Positions 7,820 through 13,999 of a stretch of DNA of 13,999 nt are shown here, in pieces; the first letter of the stretch is position 1, and the number at the start of each line of letters is the position of its first letter. The position numbers and the translations under genes are program-made. The notes beneath the pieces were generated by a model. That model worked only from the letters and a program-made list of their open reading frames with translations, was not told the origin of the DNA and ran no database searches. Source of the stretch: JAEUMW01 sp039807745 (lineage in GTDB: Bacteria; Pseudomonadota; Gammaproteobacteria; Burkholderiales; JAEUMW01); contig JBDHRV010000094.1 of assembly GCA_039807745.1 (NCBI GenBank), positions 1 through 13,999 of the forward strand, in the 5' to 3' direction.

Positions 7820-7892
7820 AGCGCACTTGCGGGTCCGCCCGCAGGGCAGCGCAGTGGGTTCGTGCCGGACCGGAACGCGAAATCGCATCGTG

Positions 7893-9203
7893 ATGACCCA
7901 GCCCGAGAGACATATCCAGCCGCCGGGGCCGCCCGAGCCGGTCGACATCGCATTCGCCGAAGACGCCATCGCACGCCTGATGGCGCTGTTCGACGCGCAC
8001 GGGGATTTCTTCCGCTTCCACAATCCGGCCACCCGCAGCCACGTCTACGTGCTCACCCACCCCGAGCACGCGAAACAGGTGCTGATCACGCACTTCAAGA
8101 GCTTCGTGAAGGGTTTCGGCATCGACCGGGTCAAGATTCTGCTGGGCCACGGCATCATGACGAGCGAGGGCGACTTCTGGCACCGCCAGCGGCGCATGAT
8201 CCAGCCGGCCTTTCATCGCACGATCCTCTCGCGCTTTCTGCCGATGGTGCGCGAACACAATGTGCAACTGCGCGATGCGTGGCGCGAGCTGGCGCGTGCG
8301 GGGTCTACCATCAACGTCGACGAGGACACGAGCGTCATGACCCTCGCGCTGGTGCTCGATTCCATCTTCAGCGAGGATCTCGACCGCATCGTCGCGGAGC
8401 ACGGCTCGAACCCGTTTCTGCTGGTCACCGAAGAATCCGCGCGCAATCTCCAGTTTGCCGCGCGCTTTCGCGCGCTGGGCGAGGTCATCCTGGACACGAT
8501 CGAGCGGCGCCGGCGCGAGGATCGACGCCCCTTCGACCTGATGTCGATGCTGATGGACGCGCGCGATCGCACGACCGGTGATGCGATGAGCGACCGCGAA
8601 CTGCTCGACGAGATCATGACCCTCATCATCGCGGGTCACGAGACCACGGCGAGCGCCCTGACCTGGACCTGGTACCTCCTCTCGCAGCACCCGGATGCGG
8701 CGGCCCGACTGCGGCAGGAGGTCGCCAGTCTGCCGGAAGACATGCCGATGACGGTGGAGAACGTGCAGCAGCTCACCTATACGCGCCAGGTGATCGAGGA
8801 GTCGCTGCGCCTCTATCCCCCGGGCTGGCTGCTCACGCGCAAGGCGCTCGTCCCGGTCGAAATCGGCGGTTACGAGATCGAGGCGGGCGCGCACGTGTTC
8901 GTCGCGCCGTACATGGTACACCGGCACCCGGACATCTGGCCCGACCCCGAGCGCTTCGACCCCGAACGCTTCGCCCCGGGCGCGGACGAGGGCCGTCACA
9001 TGTGCGCCTATATCCCGTTCGGTGCCGGTCCCCGGCGCTGCATCGGCGAACAACTCGCCCTCCTCGAGATGCAGATCCACTTTTTCGTCATGGCGCGCGA
9101 GTTCGATCTGGCGTACCTCGGCGACACGCCGCCGGCGCTCGAGCCGCAGGTCAACCTGCGACCGCGGGAAGCCATCCACATGCGGCCGTTGGCGCGGTCG
9201 TGA
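7893..9203 (+). CDS. Cytochrome P450
   Basis: A 436-residue haem-thiolate mono-oxygenase without an N-terminal membrane anchor, so the soluble bacterial type. Diagnostic motifs are the I-helix AGHETTAS (247-254) for oxygen activation, the K-helix ExxR pair Glu303/Arg306 in EESLRLYPP, a repeated DPERF segment before the haem loop, and the haem-binding loop FGAGPRRCIG (376-385) with Cys383 as the iron ligand. P450s insert oxygen into C-H bonds using electrons from a ferredoxin or flavodoxin system. No redox partner is encoded in the window, so a shared cellular one would be needed. The ATG at 7893 directly follows an in-frame GTG at 7890, and neither has a strong Shine-Dalgarno. The stop TGA shares its last base with the ATG of the fatty acyl-AMP ligase. 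This translational coupling suggests the substrate is a fatty acid or a carrier-bound acyl chain. The substrate itself is inferred. Confidence 0.95.
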   Translation: MTQPERHIQPPGPPEPVDIAFAEDAIARLMALFDAHGDFFRFHNPATRSHVYVLTHPEHAKQVLITHFKSFVKGFGIDRVKILLGHGIMTSEGDFWHRQRRMIQPAFHRTILSRFLPMVREHNVQLRDAWRELARAGSTINVDEDTSVMTLALVLDSIFSEDLDRIVAEHGSNPFLLVTEESARNLQFAARFRALGEVILDTIERRRREDRRPFDLMSMLMDARDRTTGDAMSDRELLDEIMTLIIAGHETTASALTWTWYLLSQHPDAAARLRQEVASLPEDMPMTVENVQQLTYTRQVIEESLRLYPPGWLLTRKALVPVEIGGYEIEAGAHVFVAPYMVHRHPDIWPDPERFDPERFAPGADEGRHMCAYIPFGAGPRRCIGEQLALLEMQIHFFVMAREFDLAYLGDTPPALEPQVNLRPREAIHMRPLARS

Positions 9204-11203
9204 TGAATCAACCCTCTTCCTATCGACTCCTCGAGATGAAACACGACACCCTGGTCGCCGCCCTCGACGCCGCCCGCAAGACCGCCTTGGGCATCACCTA
9301 CATCGAGGGCGAGCACAACGAGACCACCGTTTCCTACGCGCAGATTTTCGAGCGCGCGCTGGCGCTGCTGCACCACTTCCAGGCGAAAGGGGCGGGGCCG
9401 GGTGCGCACATGATCCTGCTGCTCGCGTCCAACGAGCAATTCGTCGACGCCTTTTGGGCGTGCCAGCTCGGCCGCATCGTCGCCGTGCCGATCGCGGTCG
9501 GCAACAACGAGGAGCAGCGCATGCGGCTGCTGCATGTCGCCGAGCGTCTGGGCGATCCCTTTCTGTGCTCGGGCGAGAAGATCTTCGAGCGCTACCGCAC
9601 GTTCGGCGAGAGCGTGGGACTTGCCGCGCAGGCGGACAAGCTCGCAGCACGCGCCGTCTATCTCGATCGGCTCGAGGACAGCGGCGCGCGCGGCAAGCGC
9701 GAGGCAGTGCAACGCGATGACGTCGCGATGATCCAGTTCTCCTCCGGATCGACGAGCAGCCCGAAGGGCGTGCAGCTTACCCACCGCAACATCACCGCGA
9801 ACCTGGACGGCATCGTCACCGCGACGGGTTTCTCGACCCAGGACGCGACCCTGTCGTGGATGCCGCTCACTCACGACATGGGGCTGATCGGATTTCACCT
9901 GACACCGGTTTCCGTGAGCCTCGAACAGCACCTCCTGCCGACCGAGCTATTCGTCCGCCGCCCCTTGCTGTGGATGAAGAAAGCCACGGAAAAGCGCGCA
10001 ACCATTTTGGGCTCCCCCAACTTCGGCTACCGCCATTTCCTGCGTGCGTTCGATCACGCGAAGTCCGGCGATCTGGACCTCTCGCGGGTGCGCATCATCA
10101 TGAACGGCGCCGAACCCATCTCACCGGATCTGTGCGGCGAGTTCAACACGGCGCTGGCTGCCAGCGGCCTGAGGGCGTCGGCAATCTTTCCGGTCTACGG
10201 GTTGGCGGAAGCGAGTGTCGCGGTCACGTTTCCGCCGCTCGATCGCGAGATCCAGATCATGGCGGTCGACCGCGAGTCGCTGGTGATCGGCTCGCCGGTG
10301 AGATTGCTGGACGCCGACGACCCGAAGGCGATGCGCCTCGTCAAGGTGGGCAGTCCCATCAAGCACGTCGGGCTGCGCATTCGTGACGATGGCGGGGCGG
10401 TGTTGTCCGAGGGCAGCGTCGGTCACATCGAGATCCGCGGCGACAACGTCACCATCGGCTACTACTCGGGCACGCAGGGTGACGGCGTCGAGTTCACGGA
10501 GGACGGCTGGCTCGACACCGGGGACATCGGTTTCGTGTACCAGGGTGAACTGGTCATCACCGGCCGCGCCAAGGACATCATCTTCTCTGGCGGGCAGAAC
10601 CACTTTCCGCAGGATCTCGAGGCGCTGGTCGAGTCGATTCCCCAAGTCGGACCCGGCAAGGCTGCGCTCTGTGGCGTGCGCGTTGCCAACGCGGCGGCCG
10701 ACGACGTGGTGGCATTCATCCTCCACCGCAAGAGTCTGGAAGAGTTCCTGCCGATTGCGCAGAGCGTGCGCACGCGCATCTCGGCGGGCGCGGGGGTCAC
10801 GCTCTCCCATGTGGTGCCGGTGCCTCAGATTCCAAAGACCACGAGCGGGAAGCTGCAGCGTTTCCTGCTGCGGGACCGTTATCTCGCCGGAGAGTTCGAC
10901 GCGGACATGGCCGGCCTCGCCGCCCTCGAACCGCAACGCAGCGCAGCCGATCAGCATCCTGCCGGCGCGATCGAGCAGGAACTGTTGGCGATTGCGCGCG
11001 AGCTCATTCCCGGGCGCGAGATCGGCGTCAACGACAACATCTTCGAGCTCGGCACGAGCTCGCTCGTGCTCGCCCAGATCCATGAGCGGATCGAGGAGAA
11101 GTGGCCCGATCAGCTCGCGATCACCGATCTCTTCGACTATCCGACCATCGGCAAGCTGGCAGCCTACCTCGAATCGCGCACCGGCCAGCCCGCGATCAGC
11201 TAG
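9203..11203 (+). CDS. Fatty acyl-AMP ligase-like protein with C-terminal acyl carrier domain
   Basis: A 666-residue two-domain protein. Residues about 1-560 are an adenylate-forming ligase with the phosphate loop FSSGSTSSPKG (179-189), WMPLTHDMGLIG, YGLAE (332-336), DTGD (438-441), GRAKDIIFSGGQNHFPQDLE (454-473) and catalytic Lys550 in PKTTSGKLQ. The NHFPQDLE hinge and an extra segment around VDRESL (near 355), between the YGLAE motif and VGSPI, are typical of fatty acyl-AMP ligases (FAAL), which pass acyl-AMP to a carrier instead of to CoA. Residues about 585-660 are a carrier domain, DNIFELGTSSLVLAQ, with Ser620 in the phosphopantetheine attachment position. The protein would activate a fatty acid with ATP and load it onto its own carrier arm. 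There is no ketosynthase, condensation or thioesterase domain and no PKS/NRPS gene nearby, so release must be by another enzyme. The start ATG overlaps the P450 stop by one base. An alternative ATG lies at 9236. Confidence 0.93.
   Translation: MNQPSSYRLLEMKHDTLVAALDAARKTALGITYIEGEHNETTVSYAQIFERALALLHHFQAKGAGPGAHMILLLASNEQFVDAFWACQLGRIVAVPIAVGNNEEQRMRLLHVAERLGDPFLCSGEKIFERYRTFGESVGLAAQADKLAARAVYLDRLEDSGARGKREAVQRDDVAMIQFSSGSTSSPKGVQLTHRNITANLDGIVTATGFSTQDATLSWMPLTHDMGLIGFHLTPVSVSLEQHLLPTELFVRRPLLWMKKATEKRATILGSPNFGYRHFLRAFDHAKSGDLDLSRVRIIMNGAEPISPDLCGEFNTALAASGLRASAIFPVYGLAEASVAVTFPPLDREIQIMAVDRESLVIGSPVRLLDADDPKAMRLVKVGSPIKHVGLRIRDDGGAVLSEGSVGHIEIRGDNVTIGYYSGTQGDGVEFTEDGWLDTGDIGFVYQGELVITGRAKDIIFSGGQNHFPQDLEALVESIPQVGPGKAALCGVRVANAAADDVVAFILHRKSLEEFLPIAQSVRTRISAGAGVTLSHVVPVPQIPKTTSGKLQRFLLRDRYLAGEFDADMAGLAALEPQRSAADQHPAGAIEQELLAIARELIPGREIGVNDNIFELGTSSLVLAQIHERIEEKWPDQLAITDLFDYPTIGKLAAYLESRTGQPAIS
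11060..11062 (+). other. Phosphopantetheine attachment serine codon (Ser620)
   Basis: This TCG codon encodes the second serine of LGTSSL in the ligase's carrier domain. It aligns with the invariant serine of the LGxxSL motif that receives 4'-phosphopantetheine. The phosphopantetheinyl transferase encoded about 1.1 kb downstream is the obvious candidate modifying enzyme. Confidence 0.8.
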
Positions 11204-11245
11204 GGTCTTTCCTGCACACTGCATTCGTGCGTGGACAGGCCCTGG

Positions 11246-12097
11246 TCAACCGTAGAGCGGCTTCTTGTACTTCCACTTGTTGTAGACCCACAGCCAGTCC
11301 TCGGGGGACTCCAGCACCAGCCCTTCGAGGGCGAGCACATAACGCTCGACCACCGGGTAGCCGCCGCTGCCGTAGGGCGGCAGCGCGAGCTCCGATATGT
11401 GCGCCTCGTAGTACCCGCGGGCGCGCCGGCGCATCGCGACGAAATAGACGGGGGCGCGGGTCATGCGCGCGATCTTGTCGGCGCCGATGAAAAACGCGGT
11501 GTCGCGCCCCAGGAATTTCGCCCAGACCTTTTCCTCTTCCTTGAGCGGCGTCTGGTCCGCGTTCATGACCAATCCCACCGCCTGACCCTTGCGCTGGATG
11601 ATCGCGGTCACGAAGTTCTCGGGTGCGATGAGCGTGCCGCCGAAGCGTCCGCGCGCCTGTCGCATGACGTCGTCGAACGGGTCGTGAGCGAGCGGCTTGT
11701 AGACCACGTCGAGCGGGAAAGGCAGGCGCAGACAGGCAGCGAGCAGCAGCCACTCCCAGTTGCACTGGTGCGCGGTGAGAATGACCATGGGCTGCTTGAG
11801 TTTCGCGTATTCGAGCAGCGGTTCCAGATTCTGCAGATCGACCCGGCGCAGGATGTCATCGTCGCGCATGGTGATGCCTTTCAGCATCTCGATCAGGACC
11901 TCGGAGAAATTGCGGAAGTTGCGCTTCGCGAGTGCGACGATCTCCGCCTCGGACTTTTGGGGAAAGCACTGCTGCAGGTTGTCGAAGAGGACGTGCTTGC
12001 GATGCCCCAGCAGGTGGTACGTGACGAAGTACACGAGCGGCGCGAACAGGTACAGCACCGGCAACGGCAGGCGCGACAGGAGCTTGAGCAGGAACAA
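11246..12097 (-). CDS. HtrB/LpxL-superfamily lysophospholipid acyltransferase
   Basis: A 283-residue protein of the lipid A late-acyltransferase superfamily, slightly shorter than the roughly 305 usual for LpxL. A hydrophobic N-terminus (residues about 10-30) suggests inner-membrane attachment with the active site on the cytoplasmic face. The catalytic HX4[D/E] motif is His110-Gln-Cys-Asn-Trp-Glu115, a variant spelling of the more common H-x-G-N-W-E. FIGADKIARMTRAPVYF and LWVYNKWKYKKPLYG further on fit the family. LpxL enzymes use acyl-ACP as donor, which matters here because the convergent neighbour carries a fused acyl carrier domain. The start is TTG at 12097, preceded by GAGAAG. An in-frame stop lies about 45 bases further upstream and no ATG or GTG lies in between. 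The acceptor (lipid A, a glycolipid, an aminolipid or other) cannot be told. The gap to the ligase is 42 bases, with no convincing terminator. Confidence 0.9.
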   Translation of the reverse strand: MFLLKLLSRLPLPVLYLFAPLVYFVTYHLLGHRKHVLFDNLQQCFPQKSEAEIVALAKRNFRNFSEVLIEMLKGITMRDDDILRRVDLQNLEPLLEYAKLKQPMVILTAHQCNWEWLLLAACLRLPFPLDVVYKPLAHDPFDDVMRQARGRFGGTLIAPENFVTAIIQRKGQAVGLVMNADQTPLKEEEKVWAKFLGRDTAFFIGADKIARMTRAPVYFVAMRRRARGYYEAHISELALPPYGSGGYPVVERYVLALEGLVLESPEDWLWVYNKWKYKKPLYG

Positions 12098-12151
12098 GCG
12101 GCTTCTTCTCTTGTAGGGGAAACGGGACTACCGGGACCGCGACTGCCGGCC

Positions 12152-12159
12152 ATTATAAT
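12152..12159. promoter_or_regulatory. Palindromic consensus -10 (ATTATAAT) shared by divergent genes
   Basis: ATTATAAT is its own reverse complement and contains the exact consensus TATAAT on both strands: 12154-12159 plus and 12157-12152 minus. It lies between the acyltransferase (minus) and the phosphopantetheinyl transferase (plus). It predicts starts near 12166 with a leader of about 30 bases before GTG 12196, and near 12145 with a leader of about 48 bases before TTG 12097. Neither side has a strong -35 match. Such AT-rich sequence stands out in this GC-rich gap. Confidence 0.5.
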
Positions 12160-12195
12160 CGAGGCATCGTCCTCCGGTTTCCGCCTGCGAACTTC

Positions 12196-12981
12196 GTGCT
12201 GCCGCCCCTCGCATTGCCCGATGCCGACGTGCACCTCTGGCTGTTTCCGCTCGACGCGGCGGCCGAGACCATCGCCGTGCTGAGCGCATATCTTGCCCCC
12301 GGCGAGCAGGAACGGGCGGCGCGCTTTCGTCACGCCGACGATGTGCGGCGTTATCGGGTGGCGCGCGGGGCGTTGCGTGTGCTGCTCGCGCGGTATCTGG
12401 GCGAGGCTCCGGGTGCGATCCGCTTCGTGTATGGACGCCACGGCAAGCCTGCGCTGGCTCCGGAGCCCGCGCACGTCGATCTTCAGTTCAATCTCTCGCA
12501 CAGCGGGGATGTCGCGCTCGCCGCGTTCTGCATCGGCCGTTCGATCGGCGTCGACCTCGAACGAGCCGACCGAGCGGTCGACGCGCTGGCGCTCGCCGGC
12601 CGCTACGGCTCGGTGCGCGAGCGAGCCATGCTGGAGGCGCTCGATCCTGGCGCGCGGTCGCGTCGCTTCATCGAACTGTGGACCTGCAAGGAGGCGTGGC
12701 TCAAGGCGACCGGACTCGGGATCACGGCGGGCCTCGCCAATGTGGACATCGAGCTCTCGGGAGCACGGCCCCGGGTCCTGCGCTTGCCGGAAGGGGAGGG
12801 CCCTGCCAGCGACTGGTCGCTCGCGGTCGTTGCAGCCGCGGTCGATCTCGCGGCTGCGGTGGCGCTGCGCGACCCGAACCACGAGATCGGTGATGTCGCG
12901 GATCGGCACGCGGCTCCCTTGGTCCCGGGGCTCGTTGCAGAGTGTCTGAGCCTCACCCTGCGGGCGCGGAGTCGTCAATGA
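12196..12981 (+). CDS. Sfp-type 4'-phosphopantetheinyl transferase
   Basis: A 261-residue enzyme that moves 4'-phosphopantetheine from CoA to a conserved serine on carrier proteins. All three family motifs are present: FNLSHSGD (98-105) for CoA binding, GVDLE (118-122) with metal-binding Asp120 and Glu122, and WTCKEAWLKATGLG (162-175) with Trp162, Lys165, Glu166 and Lys170. The two-lobed layout and length fit the Sfp group (about 220-260) rather than the short AcpS type, so it should accept secondary-metabolism carriers such as the ligase's carrier domain. The start is most likely GTG 12196, the first start codon of the frame after the promoter-like TATAAT. It lacks a clear Shine-Dalgarno, and TTG 12214 or GTG 12229 are alternatives. 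The stop overlaps the serB start (ATGA), indicating co-translation. No other obvious carrier protein is encoded in this window. Confidence 0.94.
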   Translation: MLPPLALPDADVHLWLFPLDAAAETIAVLSAYLAPGEQERAARFRHADDVRRYRVARGALRVLLARYLGEAPGAIRFVYGRHGKPALAPEPAHVDLQFNLSHSGDVALAAFCIGRSIGVDLERADRAVDALALAGRYGSVRERAMLEALDPGARSRRFIELWTCKEAWLKATGLGITAGLANVDIELSGARPRVLRLPEGEGPASDWSLAVVAAAVDLAAAVALRDPNHEIGDVADRHAAPLVPGLVAECLSLTLRARSRQ

Positions 12982-13808
12982 ACCTCATCGTTCAGGGGCT
13001 CGAGGTCTACACCCGCGACCTCAAGGAGATCGCGAAGCTCGCACGCGCATCGGGGATCGAGCGTGTCGGCGATGAAGCGTTCCGGCTGCGCGATGCGCAA
13101 CCGGCGTCAGGGATTGCAGCCTACTGCGAGGCAGCGCGGCTCGATCACGCGTTCGTGCCTGAATCCGTGCGGCTCGCCGACTTCGGGCTCGTGGCGATGG
13201 ACATGGATTCCACCCTCATCACGATCGAGTGCATCGACGAACTTGCCGACCTCGCCGGAAGGAAGTCGGAAGTCGGTCCGATCACTGCTGCCGCCATGCG
13301 TGGCGAGCTCGACTTCGCGGAAAGTCTCAAGCAGCGGGTCGCACTGCTCGCGGGGCTCGGCGAGGACGCGCTCGAACGCGTCTACACCGAGCGCCTCGCG
13401 CTCACCCCGGGAGCGGAGAGCATGCTCGCGGCGATGCACGACCGAGGCATCCGCACGCTGCTCGTCTCGGGCGGCTTTACGTACTTCACCGATCGCCTAC
13501 GGGAGCGGCTCGGACTCGACTACGCGCGCGGCACGGCCCTCGAGATCGAGGGCGGAAAAATCACGGGCCGGCTTGTGGGCGAGATCGTCGATGCTGCGCG
13601 GAAGGCGCGCGCCATGCGCGAGGTGCGCGACGCGCTGGGGCTCGCGACGGAACGCGTGCTCGCGATCGGCGACGGCGCAAACGACCTCGCGCTCATGGCC
13701 GAAGCGGGTTTCAGCATCGCGTTCCACGCCAAGCCGGCGGTCAAGGTGCGAGCGACTTACGCCCTCGACTTCGTGGGGCTGGACGGGGTGGTCAATCTGT
13801 TCGCCTGA
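12978..13808 (+). CDS. serB: Phosphoserine phosphatase
   Basis: A 276-residue HAD-superfamily phosphatase that removes phosphate from O-phosphoserine in the last step of serine synthesis, in the cytoplasm. Seen are DxDxT motif I (Asp75-Met-Asp77-Ser-Thr79, Asp75 the nucleophile), motif II SGGFTYF, and motif III/IV GDGANDLALMAEAG followed by AFHAKP, all diagnostic for SerB rather than for a general HAD enzyme. The first 70 residues form a short N-terminal region and not a full duplicated ACT domain, so the protein is shorter than E. coli SerB (322). The start at 12978 is set by GGAG six bases upstream and by the ATGA overlap with the preceding stop. An in-frame ATG at 12942 lies within the transferase gene and is less likely. 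Overlap with a phosphopantetheinyl transferase gene is an unusual arrangement. It may be simple operon packing or may link serine supply to the neighbouring lipid genes. Confidence 0.94.
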   Translation: MNLIVQGLEVYTRDLKEIAKLARASGIERVGDEAFRLRDAQPASGIAAYCEAARLDHAFVPESVRLADFGLVAMDMDSTLITIECIDELADLAGRKSEVGPITAAAMRGELDFAESLKQRVALLAGLGEDALERVYTERLALTPGAESMLAAMHDRGIRTLLVSGGFTYFTDRLRERLGLDYARGTALEIEGGKITGRLVGEIVDAARKARAMREVRDALGLATERVLAIGDGANDLALMAEAGFSIAFHAKPAVKVRATYALDFVGLDGVVNLFA

Positions 13809-13871
13809 CAACACCCGGCCGCCGAGTCCGAGCCGTCGCCCGCCGTGCGATCCTGGATCCCGGGAGCAAAA

Positions 13872-13906
13872 CGCAAGACCCCGCTCGCTATGGTAAGGCC
13901 CTTGCG
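13872..13906. repeat. Inverted repeat downstream of serB
   Basis: CGCAAG (13872-13877) and CTTGCG (13901-13906) are perfect complements separated by 23 bases. The spacing is long and no T-tract follows, so it is at best a weak RNA hairpin at the 3' end of the serB transcript. A second pair, CAACTC (13911-13916) and GAGTTG (13944-13949), follows directly. Confidence 0.3.
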
Positions 13907-13946
13907 CCAACAACTCGACTCACCTTAGTCTCTTATCACTGAAGAG

Positions 13947-13974
13947 TTGACGATTTTGGCAAAGAATTTGTCAT
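13947..13974 (+). promoter_or_regulatory. Promoter-like motifs upstream of a gene beyond the right edge
   Basis: TTGACG (13947-13952) matches the sigma-70 -35 consensus at five of six bases. TGTCAT (13969-13974), 16 bases on, is a four-of-six -10. The same stretch also holds TTGGCA (13956-13961) and TTGT (13968-13971) at the spacing of a sigma-54 -24/-12 element, but the -12 reads GT instead of GC. I cannot choose between them. The local drop in GC content supports a regulatory role. Confidence 0.35.
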
Positions 13975-13991
13975 CGTGCGGCTGCCAGAGC

Positions 13992-13999
13992 GGGGAGGA
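13992..13999 (+). promoter_or_regulatory. Shine-Dalgarno sequence at the window edge
   Basis: GGGGAGGA ends the window and is a near-perfect ribosome binding site. A plus-strand gene is expected to start within about 5-10 bases beyond the edge. Its identity cannot be read here. Confidence 0.45.

Larger units (their letters stand above)
7585..7892. other. Intergenic region between divergent rhlE and P450 genes
   Basis: About 308 bases separate the helicase and P450 start codons. Seen here are a TAGAAT -10-like hexamer on the plus strand (7814-7819) facing the P450 gene, a TATGAT -10-like hexamer on the minus strand (7733-7728) facing rhlE, and an imperfect palindrome overlapping the latter (7729-7759). 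A very GC-rich CGCG-repeat stretch lies at about 7764-7792. One plus-strand frame is open across the whole gap, in continuity with the P450, but its translation is Arg/Ser-rich with no P450 character, so I treat it as non-coding. I see no convincing small gene or RNA gene. Confidence 0.5.

Noticed and set aside
5935..7821. Long plus-strand open frame (628 codons) antisense to rhlE
   Set aside because: It is opposite the full helicase gene, whose motifs are unambiguous. The antisense translation shows no domain.
7578..7892. N-terminal extension of the P450 through the intergenic gap
   Set aside because: The extra 105 codons are Arg/Ser-rich, carry no signal or P450 features and overlap the rhlE start. 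Ordinary P450 sequence begins just after 7893.
11204..11245. Possible terminator hairpin between the convergent ligase and acyltransferase genes
   Set aside because: Only a four-base complementary pair (GCAC/GTGC) with a nine-base loop and no T-run; too weak to call.
1..13999. CRISPR arrays, transposases, integrases, tRNA or rRNA genes
   Set aside because: I saw no regularly spaced direct repeats, no mobile-element protein motifs and no cloverleaf or rRNA-like sequence in reading both strands.

Overview
The window is GC-rich, densely packed chromosomal DNA with nine complete genes and one partial gene. I see no insertion sequence, phage, CRISPR, tRNA or rRNA. The gene families (MoxR ATPase, AttH-type lipocalin, SirB1, RhlE, HtrB/LpxL-type acyltransferase, SerB) and the strong G/C bias at third codon positions suggest a high-GC Gram-negative proteobacterium. 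A betaproteobacterium is my best guess, but this is inferred from family content and not from a marker gene.

Layout. (1) Positions 1-830, minus strand: a MoxR-type AAA+ ATPase that runs off the left edge. (2) Positions 937-5252, plus strand: a tightly spaced three-gene operon with an ABC ATPase, a ten-helix duplicated FtsX/LolE-type permease and a secreted AttH/CrtC-type lipocalin-like protein. This looks like an envelope lipid-handling or lipid-export module. (3) Positions 5267-7584, minus strand: a SirB1-type transglutaminase-like/TPR protein and the DEAD-box RNA helicase RhlE. (4) Positions 7585-7892: the only long gap before the right edge, holding divergent promoter candidates and an imperfect palindrome. 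(5) Positions 7893-11203, plus strand: a cytochrome P450 whose stop codon overlaps the start of a fatty acyl-AMP ligase (FAAL-like) with a C-terminal carrier-protein domain. (6) Positions 11246-12097, minus strand: an HtrB/LpxL-superfamily acyltransferase, convergent with the ligase. (7) Positions 12196-13808, plus strand: an Sfp-type 4'-phosphopantetheinyl transferase overlapping phosphoserine phosphatase serB by an ATGA. (8) Positions 13809-13999: an untranslated stretch with promoter-like motifs. It ends in a strong Shine-Dalgarno sequence, so another plus-strand gene probably starts just outside.

The most interesting part is the P450 / FAAL-carrier / acyltransferase / phosphopantetheinyl transferase neighbourhood (7893-12981). 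Together these genes contain the parts of a small, PKS/NRPS-free pathway. The transferase would arm the carrier domain, the ligase would activate a free fatty acid and load it, the P450 could oxidise the tethered or free chain, and the acyltransferase, whose superfamily uses acyl-ACP donors, could move it to a lipid acceptor. This is inference from domain content and adjacency; the product is unknown. Two divergent intergenic regions each carry a palindromic -10-like octamer (AGTATACT and ATTATAAT), so one element could serve both strands; the second would co-ordinate the acyltransferase and the phosphopantetheinyl transferase.
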